Shown here piece after piece: positions 1 to 9,830 of a stretch of DNA of 64,000 bases. Every line of letters starts with the position of its first letter. Positions within the stretch are counted from its first letter, which is position 1. The position numbers were made by a program, and so were the translations under genes. Under the pieces are notes generated by a model. The model saw only the letters and a list, made by a program, of their open reading frames with translations. It was not told where the DNA came from and did not search any database. This stretch comes from Streptomyces chryseus. Lineage in GTDB: Bacteria; Actinomycetota; Actinomycetes; Streptomycetales; Streptomycetaceae. Location of the stretch: contig NZ_BMVO01000001.1 of NCBI RefSeq assembly GCF_014650755.1, positions 62,001 to 126,000 on the forward strand, in the 5' to 3' direction.

Positions 1-633
1 CGGGCCGAGGAGCTCGTGGACGCCGATCTCGTCATCGTGCCGGGCACGCGCGGGACCGTGAAGGCCCTGGAGTGGCTGCGCGAGCGGGGGCTCGCCGCCG
101 CGCTGGCGCGGCGGGCGGCGGAAGGCCGTCCCGTGCTCGGCATCTGCGGCGGCTTCCAGCTGCTGGGCGAACGCGTCGAGGACGACGTCGAGTCGAAGGC
201 CGGGACCGTGGACGGGCTCGGGCTGCTGCCGGTGCGCGTGCGGTTCGCCGTGGAGAAGACGCTGGCGCGGCCCGTCGGGACCGCTCTGGGCGAGCCCGTG
301 GCGGGGTACGAGATCCACCACGGGGTCGCCGAAGTGCTGGGCGGCGATCCCTTTCTGGACGGCTGCCGGGCCGGTTCCGTCTGGGGCACCCACTGGCACG
401 GTTCGCTGGAGAGCGACGCGTTCCGGCGCGCCTTCCTGCGCGAGGTGGCCGCCGCCGCGGGCCGCCGCTTCGTACCGGCGCCGGACACCTCGTTCGAGGC
501 GCTGCGCGAGGAGCAGCTCGACCGCCTCGGCGACCTGATCGAAGAACACGCGGACACGGACGCGCTGCTGCGGCTCATCGAGTCGGGCGCGCCCTCAGGA
601 CTTCCCTTCATCGCACCTGGAGCGCCCGCATGA
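1..633 (+). CDS. cobQ: Cobyric acid synthase CobQ, C-terminal part (5' end outside window)
   Basis: The reading frame is open from base 1, so only about 210 C-terminal residues are seen. They form the glutamine amidotransferase domain that supplies ammonia for amidating adenosylcobyrinate diamide to cobyric acid in the cytoplasm. Visible are the nucleophile elbow LGICGGFQLLGE with the catalytic Cys, the segment GYEIHHG, and a late GTHWHGSLES that should carry the catalytic His. The stop overlaps the cobN start (ATGA), which implies translational coupling. The ATG at 16 is internal to the domain and is not a real start. Confidence 0.93.
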   Translation, partial: RAEELVDADLVIVPGTRGTVKALEWLRERGLAAALARRAAEGRPVLGICGGFQLLGERVEDDVESKAGTVDGLGLLPVRVRFAVEKTLARPVGTALGEPVAGYEIHHGVAEVLGGDPFLDGCRAGSVWGTHWHGSLESDAFRRAFLREVAAAAGRRFVPAPDTSFEALREEQLDRLGDLIEEHADTDALLRLIESGAPSGLPFIAPGAPA

Positions 634-3600
634 GCACTGAGCCCCCTGAGAACACCGAGAGCACCGAGCACACCGTGCTGTTGCTGTCCACCGCCGACAC
701 CGACCTGCTGGCGGCCCGCGCCTCCGGCGCCCCGTACCGGATCGGCAACCCGACCCGTATCGACGCGGCGACCGGGCTGCCGGCGCTGATCGAGGGCGCG
801 TCCGTCGCCGTCGTGCGGCTGCTCGGCGGCAAGCGCGCCTGGGAGGACGGGCTCGCCGTCCTGAAGGCGTCCGGGATACCGACCGTCCTGCTGGGCGGCG
901 AGACCGTGCCCGACGCGGAGCTGATGGCCGAGTCGTCCGTACCGGCCGGTGTCGTCGCGGAGGCACTGCGCTACCTCGTCGAGGGCGGGCCGGGGAACCT
1001 CGTCGAGCTGGCCAGGTTCCTGTCCGACACCGTGCTGCTCACGGGTGTGGGATTCGCGGAGCCGCAGAAGATGCCCGAGTGGGGCGTCCACGGCACGCGC
1101 GCGTACGACGCGGACCGCCCGACGGTCGGCGTGCTCTTCTACCGCGCCCACGAGCTGTCCGGGAACACGTCCTTCGTCGACGTACTGTGCGAGCGGATCG
1201 AAGCGCAGGGCGCCAACGCCCTTCCCGTGTACTGCGGTTCGCTGCGCAGCGCCGACCCCGAGCTGTACCGGGAGCTGGGCAAGGCCGACGCGCTGATCGC
1301 CACGGTCCTCGCGGCGGGCGGCACGCGCGCGAGCGACGCCTCGGCGGGCGGGGACGACGAGGCGTGGGACATCGGGGCGCTCGCTGACCTCGACGTACCC
1401 GTGCTGCAGGGGCTGTGCCTCACGTCGTCGCGCGCCACCTGGGAGGCGTCCGACGCGGCGCTGTCGCCGATGGACGCGGCGATGCAGGTCGCCATCCCCG
1501 AGTTCGACGGGCGGCTGATCACCGTCCCGTTCTCCTTCAAGGAGCAGGGCGAGGGCGACGTCCCGGTGTACGTCGCCGATCCCGAGCGCGCCTCGCGGGT
1601 GGCCGGTATCGCCGTACGGCACGCCCGGCTGGCGCACAAGCCGAACAAGGACAAGCGCCTCGCGCTCGTCTTCACGGCGTACCCGACGAAGCACTCGCGC
1701 GTCGGCAACGCGGTGGGCCTCGACACCCCCGCCTCCGCGATCCGGGTGCTCGACGCCCTGCGCGACGCGGGCTACGGCGTGGAGAGCCATCCCGACAACG
1801 GCGACGAGCTCATCCACCGGCTCATCAACGCCGGTGGCCACGACGTGGAGTGGCTGACCGAGGAGCAGCTGGCGGCGGCGCCCGCGCGCGTACCGCTCGC
1901 GGACTACCAGGCTTGGTTCGACAAGCTGGAGCCGGAACTGCGCGACGGCATGCTGGAGCACTGGGGCGAGGCGCCCGGTCAGCTGTACGTCGACGGGGAC
2001 GAGATCGTGCTGGCGTCGCTCCAGTTCGGCAACGTCGTCGTCATGATCCAGCCACCGCGCGGCTTCGGGGAGAACCCGATCGCGATCTACCACGACCCGG
2101 ACATGCCGCCGTCGCACCACTACATGGCGGCGTACCGCTGGCTGGAGAACAGCTTCGGCGCGGACGCGATCGTGCACATGGGCAAGCACGGCACGATGGA
2201 GTGGCTGCCGGGCAAGGGTCTCGGCCTGTCGGCGGGCTGCGGGCCGGACGCCGTACTGGGCGAGCTGCCGCTGATCTACCCGTTCATCGTCAACGACCCC
2301 GGTGAGGGCACGCAGGCCAAGCGGCGCGGGCACGCCACGGTCGTGGACCACCTGGTGCCGCCGATGGCGCGTGCGGACACGTACGGCGACCTGGCGAAGC
2401 TGGAGCAACTGCTGGACGAGTACGCGCTGGTGAGCGACCTCGACCCGGCGAAGGCGCCCGCCGTACGGGCGCAGATCTGGACGCTGGTGACCGCGGCGCA
2501 GCTCCACCACGACCTGCATCTCGACGAGCAGCCGGACGACGACGACTTCGACGAGTTCGTCATGCACATCGACGGCTACCTGTGCGAGATCAAGGACGTG
2601 CAGATCCGCGACGGGCTGCACATCCTGGGCGGCGGTCCGGAGGCCGAGGCGCGGGTGAACCTGGTTCTGGCCGTGCTGCGCGCCTCGCAGGTGTGGGGCG
2701 GTAAGGCCAACGCCCTGCCGGGGCTTCGCGCCTGCCTGGCCGAGCACTTCGGGCTGGTCGAGAAGGAGCTGCTGGGCGAGCCGGGCGCACCGGTGAAGGT
2801 GGCGGACGGGCTGACGGCGCTGGTCGACGGTCCGGCCCGTACCGGCGCGGACGCGATCGACCTGCTGGAGCAGCTGGGCCGGCGGCTCGCGGAGGGCATG
2901 GAGGAGCGGCGCTGGGACACGGCCGAGGCGGCCGGTCTGGTGACCGAGGTCCTGGGCGTCGAGCTGCCGGACGCGGTGGCCGTGCTGCGGTTCGCGTGCG
3001 ACGAGGTCGTGCCGAGGCTGGCCCGTACGACGGACGAGATCGGCAACATCCTGCACGCGCTGGACGGCGGTTACGTACCAGCCGGGCCTTCGGGGTCGCC
3101 GACGCGCGGCCTGGTCAACGTCCTGCCGACCGGGCGCAACTTCTACTCCGTCGACCCCAAGGCGATCCCGTCGCGGCTGTCGTGGGAGGTCGGGCAGGCG
3201 CTCGCCGACTCGCTGGTGGCCCGGTACCTGACGGACACCGGCGACTACCCGAAGTCGGTCGGCCTGACCGTCTGGGGCACGTCCGCGATGCGCACCCAGG
3301 GCGACGACATCGCGGAGATCCTGGCGCTGCTGGGCTGCCGTCCGGTGTGGGACGACGCGTCGCGCCGGGTCACGGGCTTCGAGATCGTGCCGCTGGACGA
3401 GCTGGGACGGCCGCGCATCGACGTGACCGTGCGCATCTCCGGGTTCTTCCGGGACGCGTTCCCGCACGTGGTGGGGCTGATCGACGACGCGGTACGGGCC
3501 GTGGCCGAGCTGGACGAGCCCGCCGACCGCAACTTCGTGCGGGCGCACGCCGACGAGGACACCGCCGAGCACGGCGACCGGCGGCGCGCGACGGCCCGCA

Positions 3601-4319
3601 TCTTCGGCTCGAAGCCGGGTGCCTACGGCGCCGGTCTGCTGCCGCTGATCGACGCGCGCAACTGGCGCTCGGACGCGGACCTGGCCGAGGTGTACGCGGT
3701 GTGGGGCGGCTACGCGTACGGGCGCGGCCTGGAGGGCAGGGCCGCGCGCGGCGACATGGAGACGGCGTTCCGCCGGATCGCGGTGGCCGCGAAGAACGTC
3801 GACACCCGCGAGCACGACCTGGTCGACGCGGACGACTACTTCCAGTACCACGGCGGCATGGTCGCCATGGTGCGGCACCTGACGGGCGAGTCCCCCGAGG
3901 CGTACGTGGGCGACAGCGCGACGCCCGACCAGGTCAAGACCCGGACGCTCGGCGAGGAGACGCACCGCGTCTTCCGTGCGCGCGTGGTCAACCCGCGCTG
4001 GATGGCGGCCATGCGCAGGCACGGCTACAAGGGCGCCTTCGAGATGGCGGCCACGGTGGACTACCTGTTCGGGTACGACGCGACGGCGGGTGTGGTCGAC
4101 GACTGGATGTACGAGAAGTTGTCGAGCGAGTACGTCTTCGACCCGGAGAACCGGGACTTCATGAAGAAGTCCAACCCGTGGGCTCTGCGCGGCATCACGG
4201 AGCGGCTGCTGGAGGCGGCCGAGCGGGGTCTGTGGGCCGAGCCGGACGCGGACACGCTGGAGCGGCTGCGGGCCACGTACCTGGAGCTCGAAGGCGACCT
4301 GGAAGGGGACGGCGCGTGA
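630..4319 (+). CDS. cobN: Cobaltochelatase large subunit CobN
   Basis: 1229 aa, within the usual range for CobN. This is the large porphyrin-binding subunit of the ATP-dependent cobaltochelatase, which inserts cobalt into hydrogenobyrinate a,c-diamide; the ChlH/BchH Mg-chelatase subunits are homologous. Family-typical segments include HMGKHGTMEWLPGKG near residue 520, the VYGDLAKLEQLLDEY region, and YPKSVGLTVWGTSAMRTQGDD near residue 880. The frame is open far upstream of 630, but homology begins at MSTEPPENTE and the ATG overlaps the cobQ stop, so I start there. The AAA+/VWA partner follows after 55 bp. Confidence 0.95.
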   Translation: MSTEPPENTESTEHTVLLLSTADTDLLAARASGAPYRIGNPTRIDAATGLPALIEGASVAVVRLLGGKRAWEDGLAVLKASGIPTVLLGGETVPDAELMAESSVPAGVVAEALRYLVEGGPGNLVELARFLSDTVLLTGVGFAEPQKMPEWGVHGTRAYDADRPTVGVLFYRAHELSGNTSFVDVLCERIEAQGANALPVYCGSLRSADPELYRELGKADALIATVLAAGGTRASDASAGGDDEAWDIGALADLDVPVLQGLCLTSSRATWEASDAALSPMDAAMQVAIPEFDGRLITVPFSFKEQGEGDVPVYVADPERASRVAGIAVRHARLAHKPNKDKRLALVFTAYPTKHSRVGNAVGLDTPASAIRVLDALRDAGYGVESHPDNGDELIHRLINAGGHDVEWLTEEQLAAAPARVPLADYQAWFDKLEPELRDGMLEHWGEAPGQLYVDGDEIVLASLQFGNVVVMIQPPRGFGENPIAIYHDPDMPPSHHYMAAYRWLENSFGADAIVHMGKHGTMEWLPGKGLGLSAGCGPDAVLGELPLIYPFIVNDPGEGTQAKRRGHATVVDHLVPPMARADTYGDLAKLEQLLDEYALVSDLDPAKAPAVRAQIWTLVTAAQLHHDLHLDEQPDDDDFDEFVMHIDGYLCEIKDVQIRDGLHILGGGPEAEARVNLVLAVLRASQVWGGKANALPGLRACLAEHFGLVEKELLGEPGAPVKVADGLTALVDGPARTGADAIDLLEQLGRRLAEGMEERRWDTAEAAGLVTEVLGVELPDAVAVLRFACDEVVPRLARTTDEIGNILHALDGGYVPAGPSGSPTRGLVNVLPTGRNFYSVDPKAIPSRLSWEVGQALADSLVARYLTDTGDYPKSVGLTVWGTSAMRTQGDDIAEILALLGCRPVWDDASRRVTGFEIVPLDELGRPRIDVTVRISGFFRDAFPHVVGLIDDAVRAVAELDEPADRNFVRAHADEDTAEHGDRRRATARIFGSKPGAYGAGLLPLIDARNWRSDADLAEVYAVWGGYAYGRGLEGRAARGDMETAFRRIAVAAKNVDTREHDLVDADDYFQYHGGMVAMVRHLTGESPEAYVGDSATPDQVKTRTLGEETHRVFRARVVNPRWMAAMRRHGYKGAFEMAATVDYLFGYDATAGVVDDWMYEKLSSEYVFDPENRDFMKKSNPWALRGITERLLEAAERGLWAEPDADTLERLRATYLELEGDLEGDGA

Positions 4320-4374
4320 GCGGGCCGCAGTGCGTTCCGGGTGCCCTGAACCAGCTTGAAGTGGAGGCTTCCTC

Positions 4375-6390
4375 GTGAGTACGCCGTACCCCTTTACCGC
4401 CATCGTCGGCCAGGACGACCTGCGGCTCGGACTGCTGCTGAACGCCGTCTCGCCCGCCGTCGGCGGTGTGCTCGTGCGGGGCGAGAAGGGCACCGCCAAG
4501 TCGACCGCCGTGCGCGCCCTCGCGGCGCTGATGCCCGAGGTCGCGGTGGTCGCCGGGTGCAGGTTCTCCTGCGACCCCGGCTCCCCCGACCCGGCGTGCC
4601 CGGACGGGCCGCACGAGGCCGGGGGCGGAGTGTCGCGGCCGGCGCGGACGGTCGAACTGCCCGTCGGCGCCTCCGAGGACCGGCTCGTCGGCGCGCTCGA
4701 CATCGAGCGGGCGCTGGCCGAGGGCGTCAAGGCGTTCGAGCCGGGTCTGCTGGCCGACGCCCATCGCGGGATCCTGTACGTCGACGAGGTCAACCTGCTG
4801 CACGACCACCTGGTCGACCTGCTGCTGGACGCCGCCGCGATGGGCGCGTCGTACGTGGAGCGGGAGGGCGTGTCCGTGCGGCACGCCGCGCGGTTCCTGC
4901 TCGTCGGGACCATGAACCCCGAAGAGGGCGAGCTGCGACCGCAGTTGCTCGACCGGTTCGGGCTGACGGTGGAGGTGTCCGCCTCCCGGGACACCGATCA
5001 GCGGGTGGAGGTCGTGCGGCGCAGGCTCGCGTACGACGACGACCCCGCCGGGTTCGCCGCGAAGTGGGCCGGTGAGGAGGCGGCGCTGCGGGCCCGGATC
5101 GTGGCCGCGCGGGCGCTGCTGCCCGAGGTGCGCCTCGGGGACGGGGCGCTGCGGCAGATCGCGGCCACCTGCGCGGCCTTCGAGGTCGACGGGATGCGGG
5201 CCGACATCGTGATGGCCCGTACGGCGACCGCGCTGGCGGCCTGGGCGGGTCGCACCGACGTGCTGGCCGAGGACGTACGGCAGGCCGCGCTGCTCGCGCT
5301 GCCGCACCGGCGGCGGCGCAACCCCTTCGACGCGCCGGGGCTGGACGAGGACAGGCTGGACGACACGCTGGAGCAGAACAGCGGGTCCGACGACGACGAT
5401 CCTGATCCTGATCCTGACGGGCCCGGCGGGGGCGGCCGGCCGCCGCAGGGCGACGGCGACGGTTCGCCCGAGACGCCGGAGGGGGACCAGCCCGGTGAGG
5501 CCGAGCCCGAGGCCGGAGAACGGCAGCAGGCGCCCGCGGGGTCCGGCGGGGAGCAGGCCGCCGCGCGGGCCGGGGAGCCGTTCCGCACGAAGACGCTGAG
5601 CGTGCCGGGTCTGGGCGAGGGGGCGGCCGGCCGCCGTTCCCGCGCCCGTACCGAGCACGGCCGTACGACCGGGGCCCGCCGGCCGCGGGGCGCGCTCACC
5701 AAGCTGCACCTCGCGGCGACCGTGCAGGCCGCCGCGCCGCACCAGCGGGCGCGGGGGCGCAGCGGGCGCGGGCTCGTGGTGCGGCGGGACGATCTGCGGC
5801 AGGCGACGCGGGAGGGGCGCGAGGGGAACCTCGTGCTGTTCGTCGTGGACGCGTCCGGTTCGATGGCCGCCCGGCAGCGGATGAGCGCGGTGAAGGGGGC
5901 CGTGCTGTCGCTGCTGCTCGACGCGTACCAGCGGCGGGACAAGGTCGGGATGGTGACGTTCCGGGGCAAGGACGCCGAGCTGGTGCTGCCGCCGACGTCG
6001 TCCGTCGACGCGGCCGCCGTCCGGCTGGAGACGCTGCCCACGGGCGGCCGTACGCCGCTGTCCGCCGGGCTGCTGAAGGCGCACGACGTGCTGCGGGTGG
6101 AGCGGCTGCGGGACCCCTCGCGGCGGCCGTTGCTCGTGGTCGTGACCGATGGGCGGGCGACGGGCGGGCCGGAGCCGGTGGCGCTGGCGGCGCGCGCGGC
6201 CCGGCTGCACGAGGTGGAGGGCGTCGCCTCGGTGGTCGTGGACTGCGAGTCCGGACCGGTGCGGCTGGGGCTCGCCGGTGAACTGGCGCGGGAGCTGGGC
6301 GGCACGGCCGTCACGCTCGACGAACTGCGGGCCGACAGCATCGCGGGGCTCGTCAAGGACGTACAGGAAACCAACAGGAGGGCGGCCTGA
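4375..6390 (+). CDS. Magnesium-chelatase-type AAA+/VWA subunit (putative cobaltochelatase ChlI-ChlD fusion)
   Basis: 671 aa, GTG start with GGAGG-like bases upstream. The N-terminal AAA+ domain has Walker A GEKGTAKST (residues 36-44) and Walker B ILYVDEVNLL (about 135). A very acidic, Pro/Gly-rich linker of about 90 residues follows. The C-terminal VWA domain has the MIDAS motif DASGSM near residue 492. This is the ChlI+ChlD architecture in one chain. As the motor subunit it most likely works with the upstream CobN in place of separate CobS and CobT. The gene ends by overlapping cobO by one base (TGATG). Confidence 0.9.
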   Translation: MSTPYPFTAIVGQDDLRLGLLLNAVSPAVGGVLVRGEKGTAKSTAVRALAALMPEVAVVAGCRFSCDPGSPDPACPDGPHEAGGGVSRPARTVELPVGASEDRLVGALDIERALAEGVKAFEPGLLADAHRGILYVDEVNLLHDHLVDLLLDAAAMGASYVEREGVSVRHAARFLLVGTMNPEEGELRPQLLDRFGLTVEVSASRDTDQRVEVVRRRLAYDDDPAGFAAKWAGEEAALRARIVAARALLPEVRLGDGALRQIAATCAAFEVDGMRADIVMARTATALAAWAGRTDVLAEDVRQAALLALPHRRRRNPFDAPGLDEDRLDDTLEQNSGSDDDDPDPDPDGPGGGGRPPQGDGDGSPETPEGDQPGEAEPEAGERQQAPAGSGGEQAAARAGEPFRTKTLSVPGLGEGAAGRRSRARTEHGRTTGARRPRGALTKLHLAATVQAAAPHQRARGRSGRGLVVRRDDLRQATREGREGNLVLFVVDASGSMAARQRMSAVKGAVLSLLLDAYQRRDKVGMVTFRGKDAELVLPPTSSVDAAAVRLETLPTGGRTPLSAGLLKAHDVLRVERLRDPSRRPLLVVVTDGRATGGPEPVALAARAARLHEVEGVASVVVDCESGPVRLGLAGELARELGGTAVTLDELRADSIAGLVKDVQETNRRAA

Positions 6391-6989
6391 TGCCGCAGGG
6401 ACAGCCGAGCGTCGTACCGGACGACGGACTCACCACGCGCCAGCGGCGCAACCGGCCGCTGGTCGTCGTGCACACGGGCATCGGCAAGGGCAAGTCGACC
6501 GCCGCCTTCGGGCTCGCGCTGCGCGCCTGGAACCAGGGGTGGCCGATCGGGGTGTTCCAGTTCGTCAAGTCGGCGAAGTGGAAGGTCGGCGAGGAGAACG
6601 CGCTGAAGGTGCTGGGCGCGAGCGGCGAGGGCGGGTCCGTCGCCTGGCACAAGATGGGCGAGGGCTGGTCCTGGGTCCAGCGCGACGCGCAGCTCGACAA
6701 CGAGGCGGCGGCGCGCGAGGGGTGGGAGCAGGTCAAGCGGGACCTGGCCGCCGAGACGTACAAGCTGTACGTGCTCGACGAGTTCGCGTACCCCATGCAC
6801 TGGGGCTGGGTGGACACCGACGAGGTGGTCGAGGTGCTGCGGGACCGGCCCGGGACCCAGCATGTCGTGATCACCGGGCGCAACGCTCCGGACAAGCTCG
6901 TCGAGGCCGCCGATCTGGTGACGGACATGTCCAAGGTCAAGCACCCGATGGACGCGGGTCAGAAGGGGCAGCGGGGCATCGAGTGGTAG
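6390..6989 (+). CDS. cobO: Cob(I)yrinic acid a,c-diamide adenosyltransferase
   Basis: 199 aa, the normal length for CobO/BtuR. It transfers the 5'-deoxyadenosyl group of ATP to Co(I) of corrinoids. An ATP-binding P-loop is visible at HTGIGKGKSTAAFG near residue 30, followed by the family segments GVFQFVKSAKWKVGEE and LYVLDEFAYPMHWGWVD. The start codon overlaps the preceding stop and the 3' end overlaps the cobB GTG by seven bases, so it is embedded in the cob operon. Confidence 0.95.
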   Translation: MPQGQPSVVPDDGLTTRQRRNRPLVVVHTGIGKGKSTAAFGLALRAWNQGWPIGVFQFVKSAKWKVGEENALKVLGASGEGGSVAWHKMGEGWSWVQRDAQLDNEAAAREGWEQVKRDLAAETYKLYVLDEFAYPMHWGWVDTDEVVEVLRDRPGTQHVVITGRNAPDKLVEAADLVTDMSKVKHPMDAGQKGQRGIEW

Positions 6990-8329
6990 CACGTCTCGTC
7001 GTCGCCGCCCCGTCGTCGGGCAGTGGGAAGACCACCGTCGCGACGGGGCTGATGGCTGCCTTCGCGGCGGCCGGACTCGCCGTGTCGCCGCACAAGGTGG
7101 GGCCGGACTACATCGATCCCGGGTACCACGCGCTGGCCACCGGCCGCCCCGGCCGCAACCTCGACGCGTACCTCTGCGGTACGGAGCTGATCGCGCCGCT
7201 CTTCGCGCACGGCGCGGCCGGGTGCGATCTCGCCGTCGTCGAGGGTGTGATGGGGATGTACGACGGTGCTTCCGGGCACGGTGAGCTGGCGTCCACCGCT
7301 CAGGTCGCGAAGCTCCTGCGGGCGCCGGTCGTGCTGGTGGTCGACGCGTCGTCGCAGTCGCGGTCGGTGGCGGCGCTGGTGCACGGTTTCGCGTCCTGGG
7401 ACCCCGAGGTGCGGATCGGCGGCGTGATCCTGAACAAGGTGGGGTCCGCGCGGCACGAGGAGTTGCTGCGGGAGGCGCTCGACGCGTCGGGCGTGCCGGT
7501 GCTGGGCGCCCTGCGGCGCGAGCGTCAGGTGCGGACGCCTTCCCGGCACCTGGGGCTCGTCCCGGTCGCCGAGCGGCAGTCGGAGGCGGTCGACGCGGTC
7601 GCGGCGCTGGCGGAGCAGGTGCGGGCGGGCTGCGACCTTCAGGCGCTGCTGGCCCTGGCGCGCGGCGCGCCGGAGCTGGGTGCGGACGCCTGGGACCCGG
7701 CGGCCCGGGTCGGGGGCGCGGTGAGCGGGCGGCCGGTGGTCGCCGTCGCGTCCGGGGCCGCGTTCACGTTCTCGTACGCCGAGCACGGCGAACTGCTCGC
7801 CGCCGCCGGCGCCGAGGTCGTGCCGTTCGACCCGCTCCGCGACGCGCGTCTGCCCGAGGGGACGCGTGGGCTCGTCATCGGCGGCGGGTTCCCCGAGGTG
7901 TACGCCCCGGAGCTGTCCGGCAACGAGCCGTTGCGCGCGGCCGTCGCCGAACTGGCCCGCTCGGGCGCCCCCGTGGCCGCCGAGTGTGCCGGGCTGCTGT
8001 ACCTCTCCCGGTCCCTCGACGGGCAGCCGATGTGCGGGGTGCTCGACGCCGAGGCGCGGATGTCGCAGCGGCTGACACTGGGGTACCGCGAGGCGGTCGC
8101 CGTGTCGGACAGCTCGCTGGCGGCCGTCGGGACCCGGCTGCGCGGGCACGAGTTCCACCGGACGGTGATCGAGCCCGGGGCGGGCGCGGCTCCCGCGTGG
8201 GGGATGCACCTGCCGGAGCGGCGGGTCGAGGGGTTCGTACAACTGGGTGTGCATGCGAGTTATCTGCATACCCACTGGGCTGCCGAGCCAGGGATGGCCA
8301 TGAGATTCGTCGAGAGGTGTGCGGGATGA
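6983..8329 (+). CDS. cobB: Cobyrinic acid a,c-diamide synthase
   Basis: 448 aa from the GTG at 6983, which lies inside the cobO stop region. The longer upstream frame has no homology. The N-terminal dethiobiotin-synthetase-like ATPase begins ARLVVAAPSSGSGKTT (P-loop, residues 8-16). The C-terminal glutaminase domain has the Cys nucleophile in AAECAGLLYLSRSL (about residue 335) and late His residues in GHEFHRTVIE and ASYLHTHW. It amidates carboxylates a and c of the corrin ring (CbiA-type). The stop overlaps the cobI ATG (ATGA). Confidence 0.94.
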   Translation: MVARLVVAAPSSGSGKTTVATGLMAAFAAAGLAVSPHKVGPDYIDPGYHALATGRPGRNLDAYLCGTELIAPLFAHGAAGCDLAVVEGVMGMYDGASGHGELASTAQVAKLLRAPVVLVVDASSQSRSVAALVHGFASWDPEVRIGGVILNKVGSARHEELLREALDASGVPVLGALRRERQVRTPSRHLGLVPVAERQSEAVDAVAALAEQVRAGCDLQALLALARGAPELGADAWDPAARVGGAVSGRPVVAVASGAAFTFSYAEHGELLAAAGAEVVPFDPLRDARLPEGTRGLVIGGGFPEVYAPELSGNEPLRAAVAELARSGAPVAAECAGLLYLSRSLDGQPMCGVLDAEARMSQRLTLGYREAVAVSDSSLAAVGTRLRGHEFHRTVIEPGAGAAPAWGMHLPERRVEGFVQLGVHASYLHTHWAAEPGMAMRFVERCAG

Positions 8330-9105
8330 GCGGGTTGAACGGCGTGAACGGCGCGGAGGGCGCGGACGGCCCGGTCACGAGGCTGACCGGTGTCGGTGTC
8401 GGGCCCGGTGATCCCGAGCTGGTGACCGTGAAGGGCGTCAATGCCTTGCGGGACGCGGCCGTTGTGGTCGTACCGGTGATGGACAGCGGCGAGCGCGGGC
8501 GGGCCGAGGCGACCGTGCTGCACTACGTCGAGGCGGCGAAGGTCGTCCGGGTCGTCTTCGCGCTCAACGAGCGCGAGGACCGGGCGCGGCGCGAGGCCGC
8601 CTGGGACGCGGCCGGTACGCGGGTCGCCGAACTCCTGCGGGCGCACGGGTCGGTGGCGTTCGCGACGATCGGCGACCCCAACGTCTACTCGACGTTCACG
8701 TATCTCGCGCAGACGATCGCGGCTCTGGTGCCGGGGACGGAGGTCGTGACCGTGCCGGGCATCACCGCCATGCAGGATCTGGCCGCCCGCAGCGGGGCCG
8801 TACTGACGGAGGGGACCGAGCCGTTGACGCTGGTTCCCGTGACGGCCGGGGCCGCTGTGCTCAAGGAGGCCCTGGAGGGCCCCGGGACCGTCGTGGCGTA
8901 CAAGTTCGGGCGGCTCGCGGGTGAGGTGGCGACCGCGCTGCGCGAGACGGGACGTACCGAGGACGCGGTGTGGGGCTCGGCGCTCGGGCTGCCCGGAGAA
9001 TCGATCCGGCCCGCCGCCGAGCTGGCGGAGGGCGGGTCCCTGCCGTACCTCTCCACGCTGATCGCGCCCGCGCGGCGCGAGGGCGGCCGCGGGGGCAAGT
9101 TGTGA
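8326..9105 (+). CDS. cobI: Precorrin-2 C20-methyltransferase
   Basis: 259 aa, a tetrapyrrole (uroporphyrin-III C/Cr) SAM methyltransferase. The N-terminal GVGVGPGDPELVTVKGVNAL is the usual SAM-binding start, VAFATIGDPNVYSTFTYLAQ is the second motif, and the pocket segment VTVPGITAMQDLAA follows. It adds the C20 methyl in ring construction. The ATG at 8326 overlaps the cobB stop. It is the last gene of the first cob block: two bases after its stop the antisense ZIP gene ends. Confidence 0.93.
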   Translation: MSGLNGVNGAEGADGPVTRLTGVGVGPGDPELVTVKGVNALRDAAVVVVPVMDSGERGRAEATVLHYVEAAKVVRVVFALNEREDRARREAAWDAAGTRVAELLRAHGSVAFATIGDPNVYSTFTYLAQTIAALVPGTEVVTVPGITAMQDLAARSGAVLTEGTEPLTLVPVTAGAAVLKEALEGPGTVVAYKFGRLAGEVATALRETGRTEDAVWGSALGLPGESIRPAAELAEGGSLPYLSTLIAPARREGGRGGKL

Positions 9106-9107
9106 GA

Positions 9108-9830
9108 TCAGTGCGCGATGCCCACCACGAGCCAGATGAACGCCACCCCCGCAACGGTGCACAGCAGCGTGGAGCGGGCGGGGTGTGTGTGGTGTGCCTC
9201 GGGCAGGATCTCGGCGGCCGCGAGGTAGAGCAGCGCGCCGCCGAAGAAGCCCAGATAGCTGCCGAGAAGTTCCTCCGGAAGGGTGAAGAGCAGAGTGGAC
9301 GCCGCGCCCGCCACCGGGGCCACCGCGTCCGCGAACAGCATCGCCAGGGCTTTGCGGCGGGCGTTCCCGTACAGGCTGGTGAGCGTGTACGTGTTGAACC
9401 CGTCGGCGAAGTCGTGGGTGACGACGGCGAGCGCCACGGTCGTTCCCATGCCCTCGTCCACCTGGAAGGCTGCCCCGATCGCGATGCCGTCCATCAGGCT
9501 GTGCCCGACCATCGCGCCCGCCGCCGTGAGTCCGACCTGGGGGACTCTCCCCTCGCTCGCGCCGTGCGCCGCCCGGCGTACGGCGAGGAGGCGCTCCACC
9601 AGGTGGGCCACCAGGAAGCCGCCGACGAACAGCAGAAGGGCCTGCGGTACGCCGAACACCTCGCCGCCCGCGGCCTCCAGCGCCTCCGGCAGGAGTTCCA
9701 GGCCGACGACGCCGAGCATCAGCCCGCCGGCCAGGCCCAGCACGAGGTGGCGGCGGTCGGTGACGCGCTGCGCCACCCAGCCACCGAAGAGCGTCATGAG
9801 GAACGCGCCGAGCGCGACGAACACCGCCAT
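9108..9830 (-). CDS. ZIP-family divalent metal transporter
   Basis: 240 aa with about eight hydrophobic segments. The two ZIP metal-site helices are recognisable: GHSLMDGIAIGAAF (about residue 120) and THDFADGFNTYTL (about 150). A short hydrophilic loop with little His lies between helices 3 and 4. ZIP proteins move Zn, Fe, Mn or Co into the cytoplasm; the substrate cannot be read from sequence. It lies antisense inside the cob cluster, only 2 bp from the cobI stop, and diverges from cobM across an 86-bp gap, so cobalt import for the neighbouring pathway is a reasonable but unproven guess. Confidence 0.88.
   Translation of the reverse strand: MAVFVALGAFLMTLFGGWVAQRVTDRRHLVLGLAGGLMLGVVGLELLPEALEAAGGEVFGVPQALLLFVGGFLVAHLVERLLAVRRAAHGASEGRVPQVGLTAAGAMVGHSLMDGIAIGAAFQVDEGMGTTVALAVVTHDFADGFNTYTLTSLYGNARRKALAMLFADAVAPVAGAASTLLFTLPEELLGSYLGFFGGALLYLAAAEILPEAHHTHPARSTLLCTVAGVAFIWLVVGIAH

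Noticed and set aside
4195..6210. 671-codon open frame on the minus strand
   Set aside because: Mirror of the chelatase gene; Arg/Pro/His-rich with no domain. The plus strand has AAA+ and VWA motifs.
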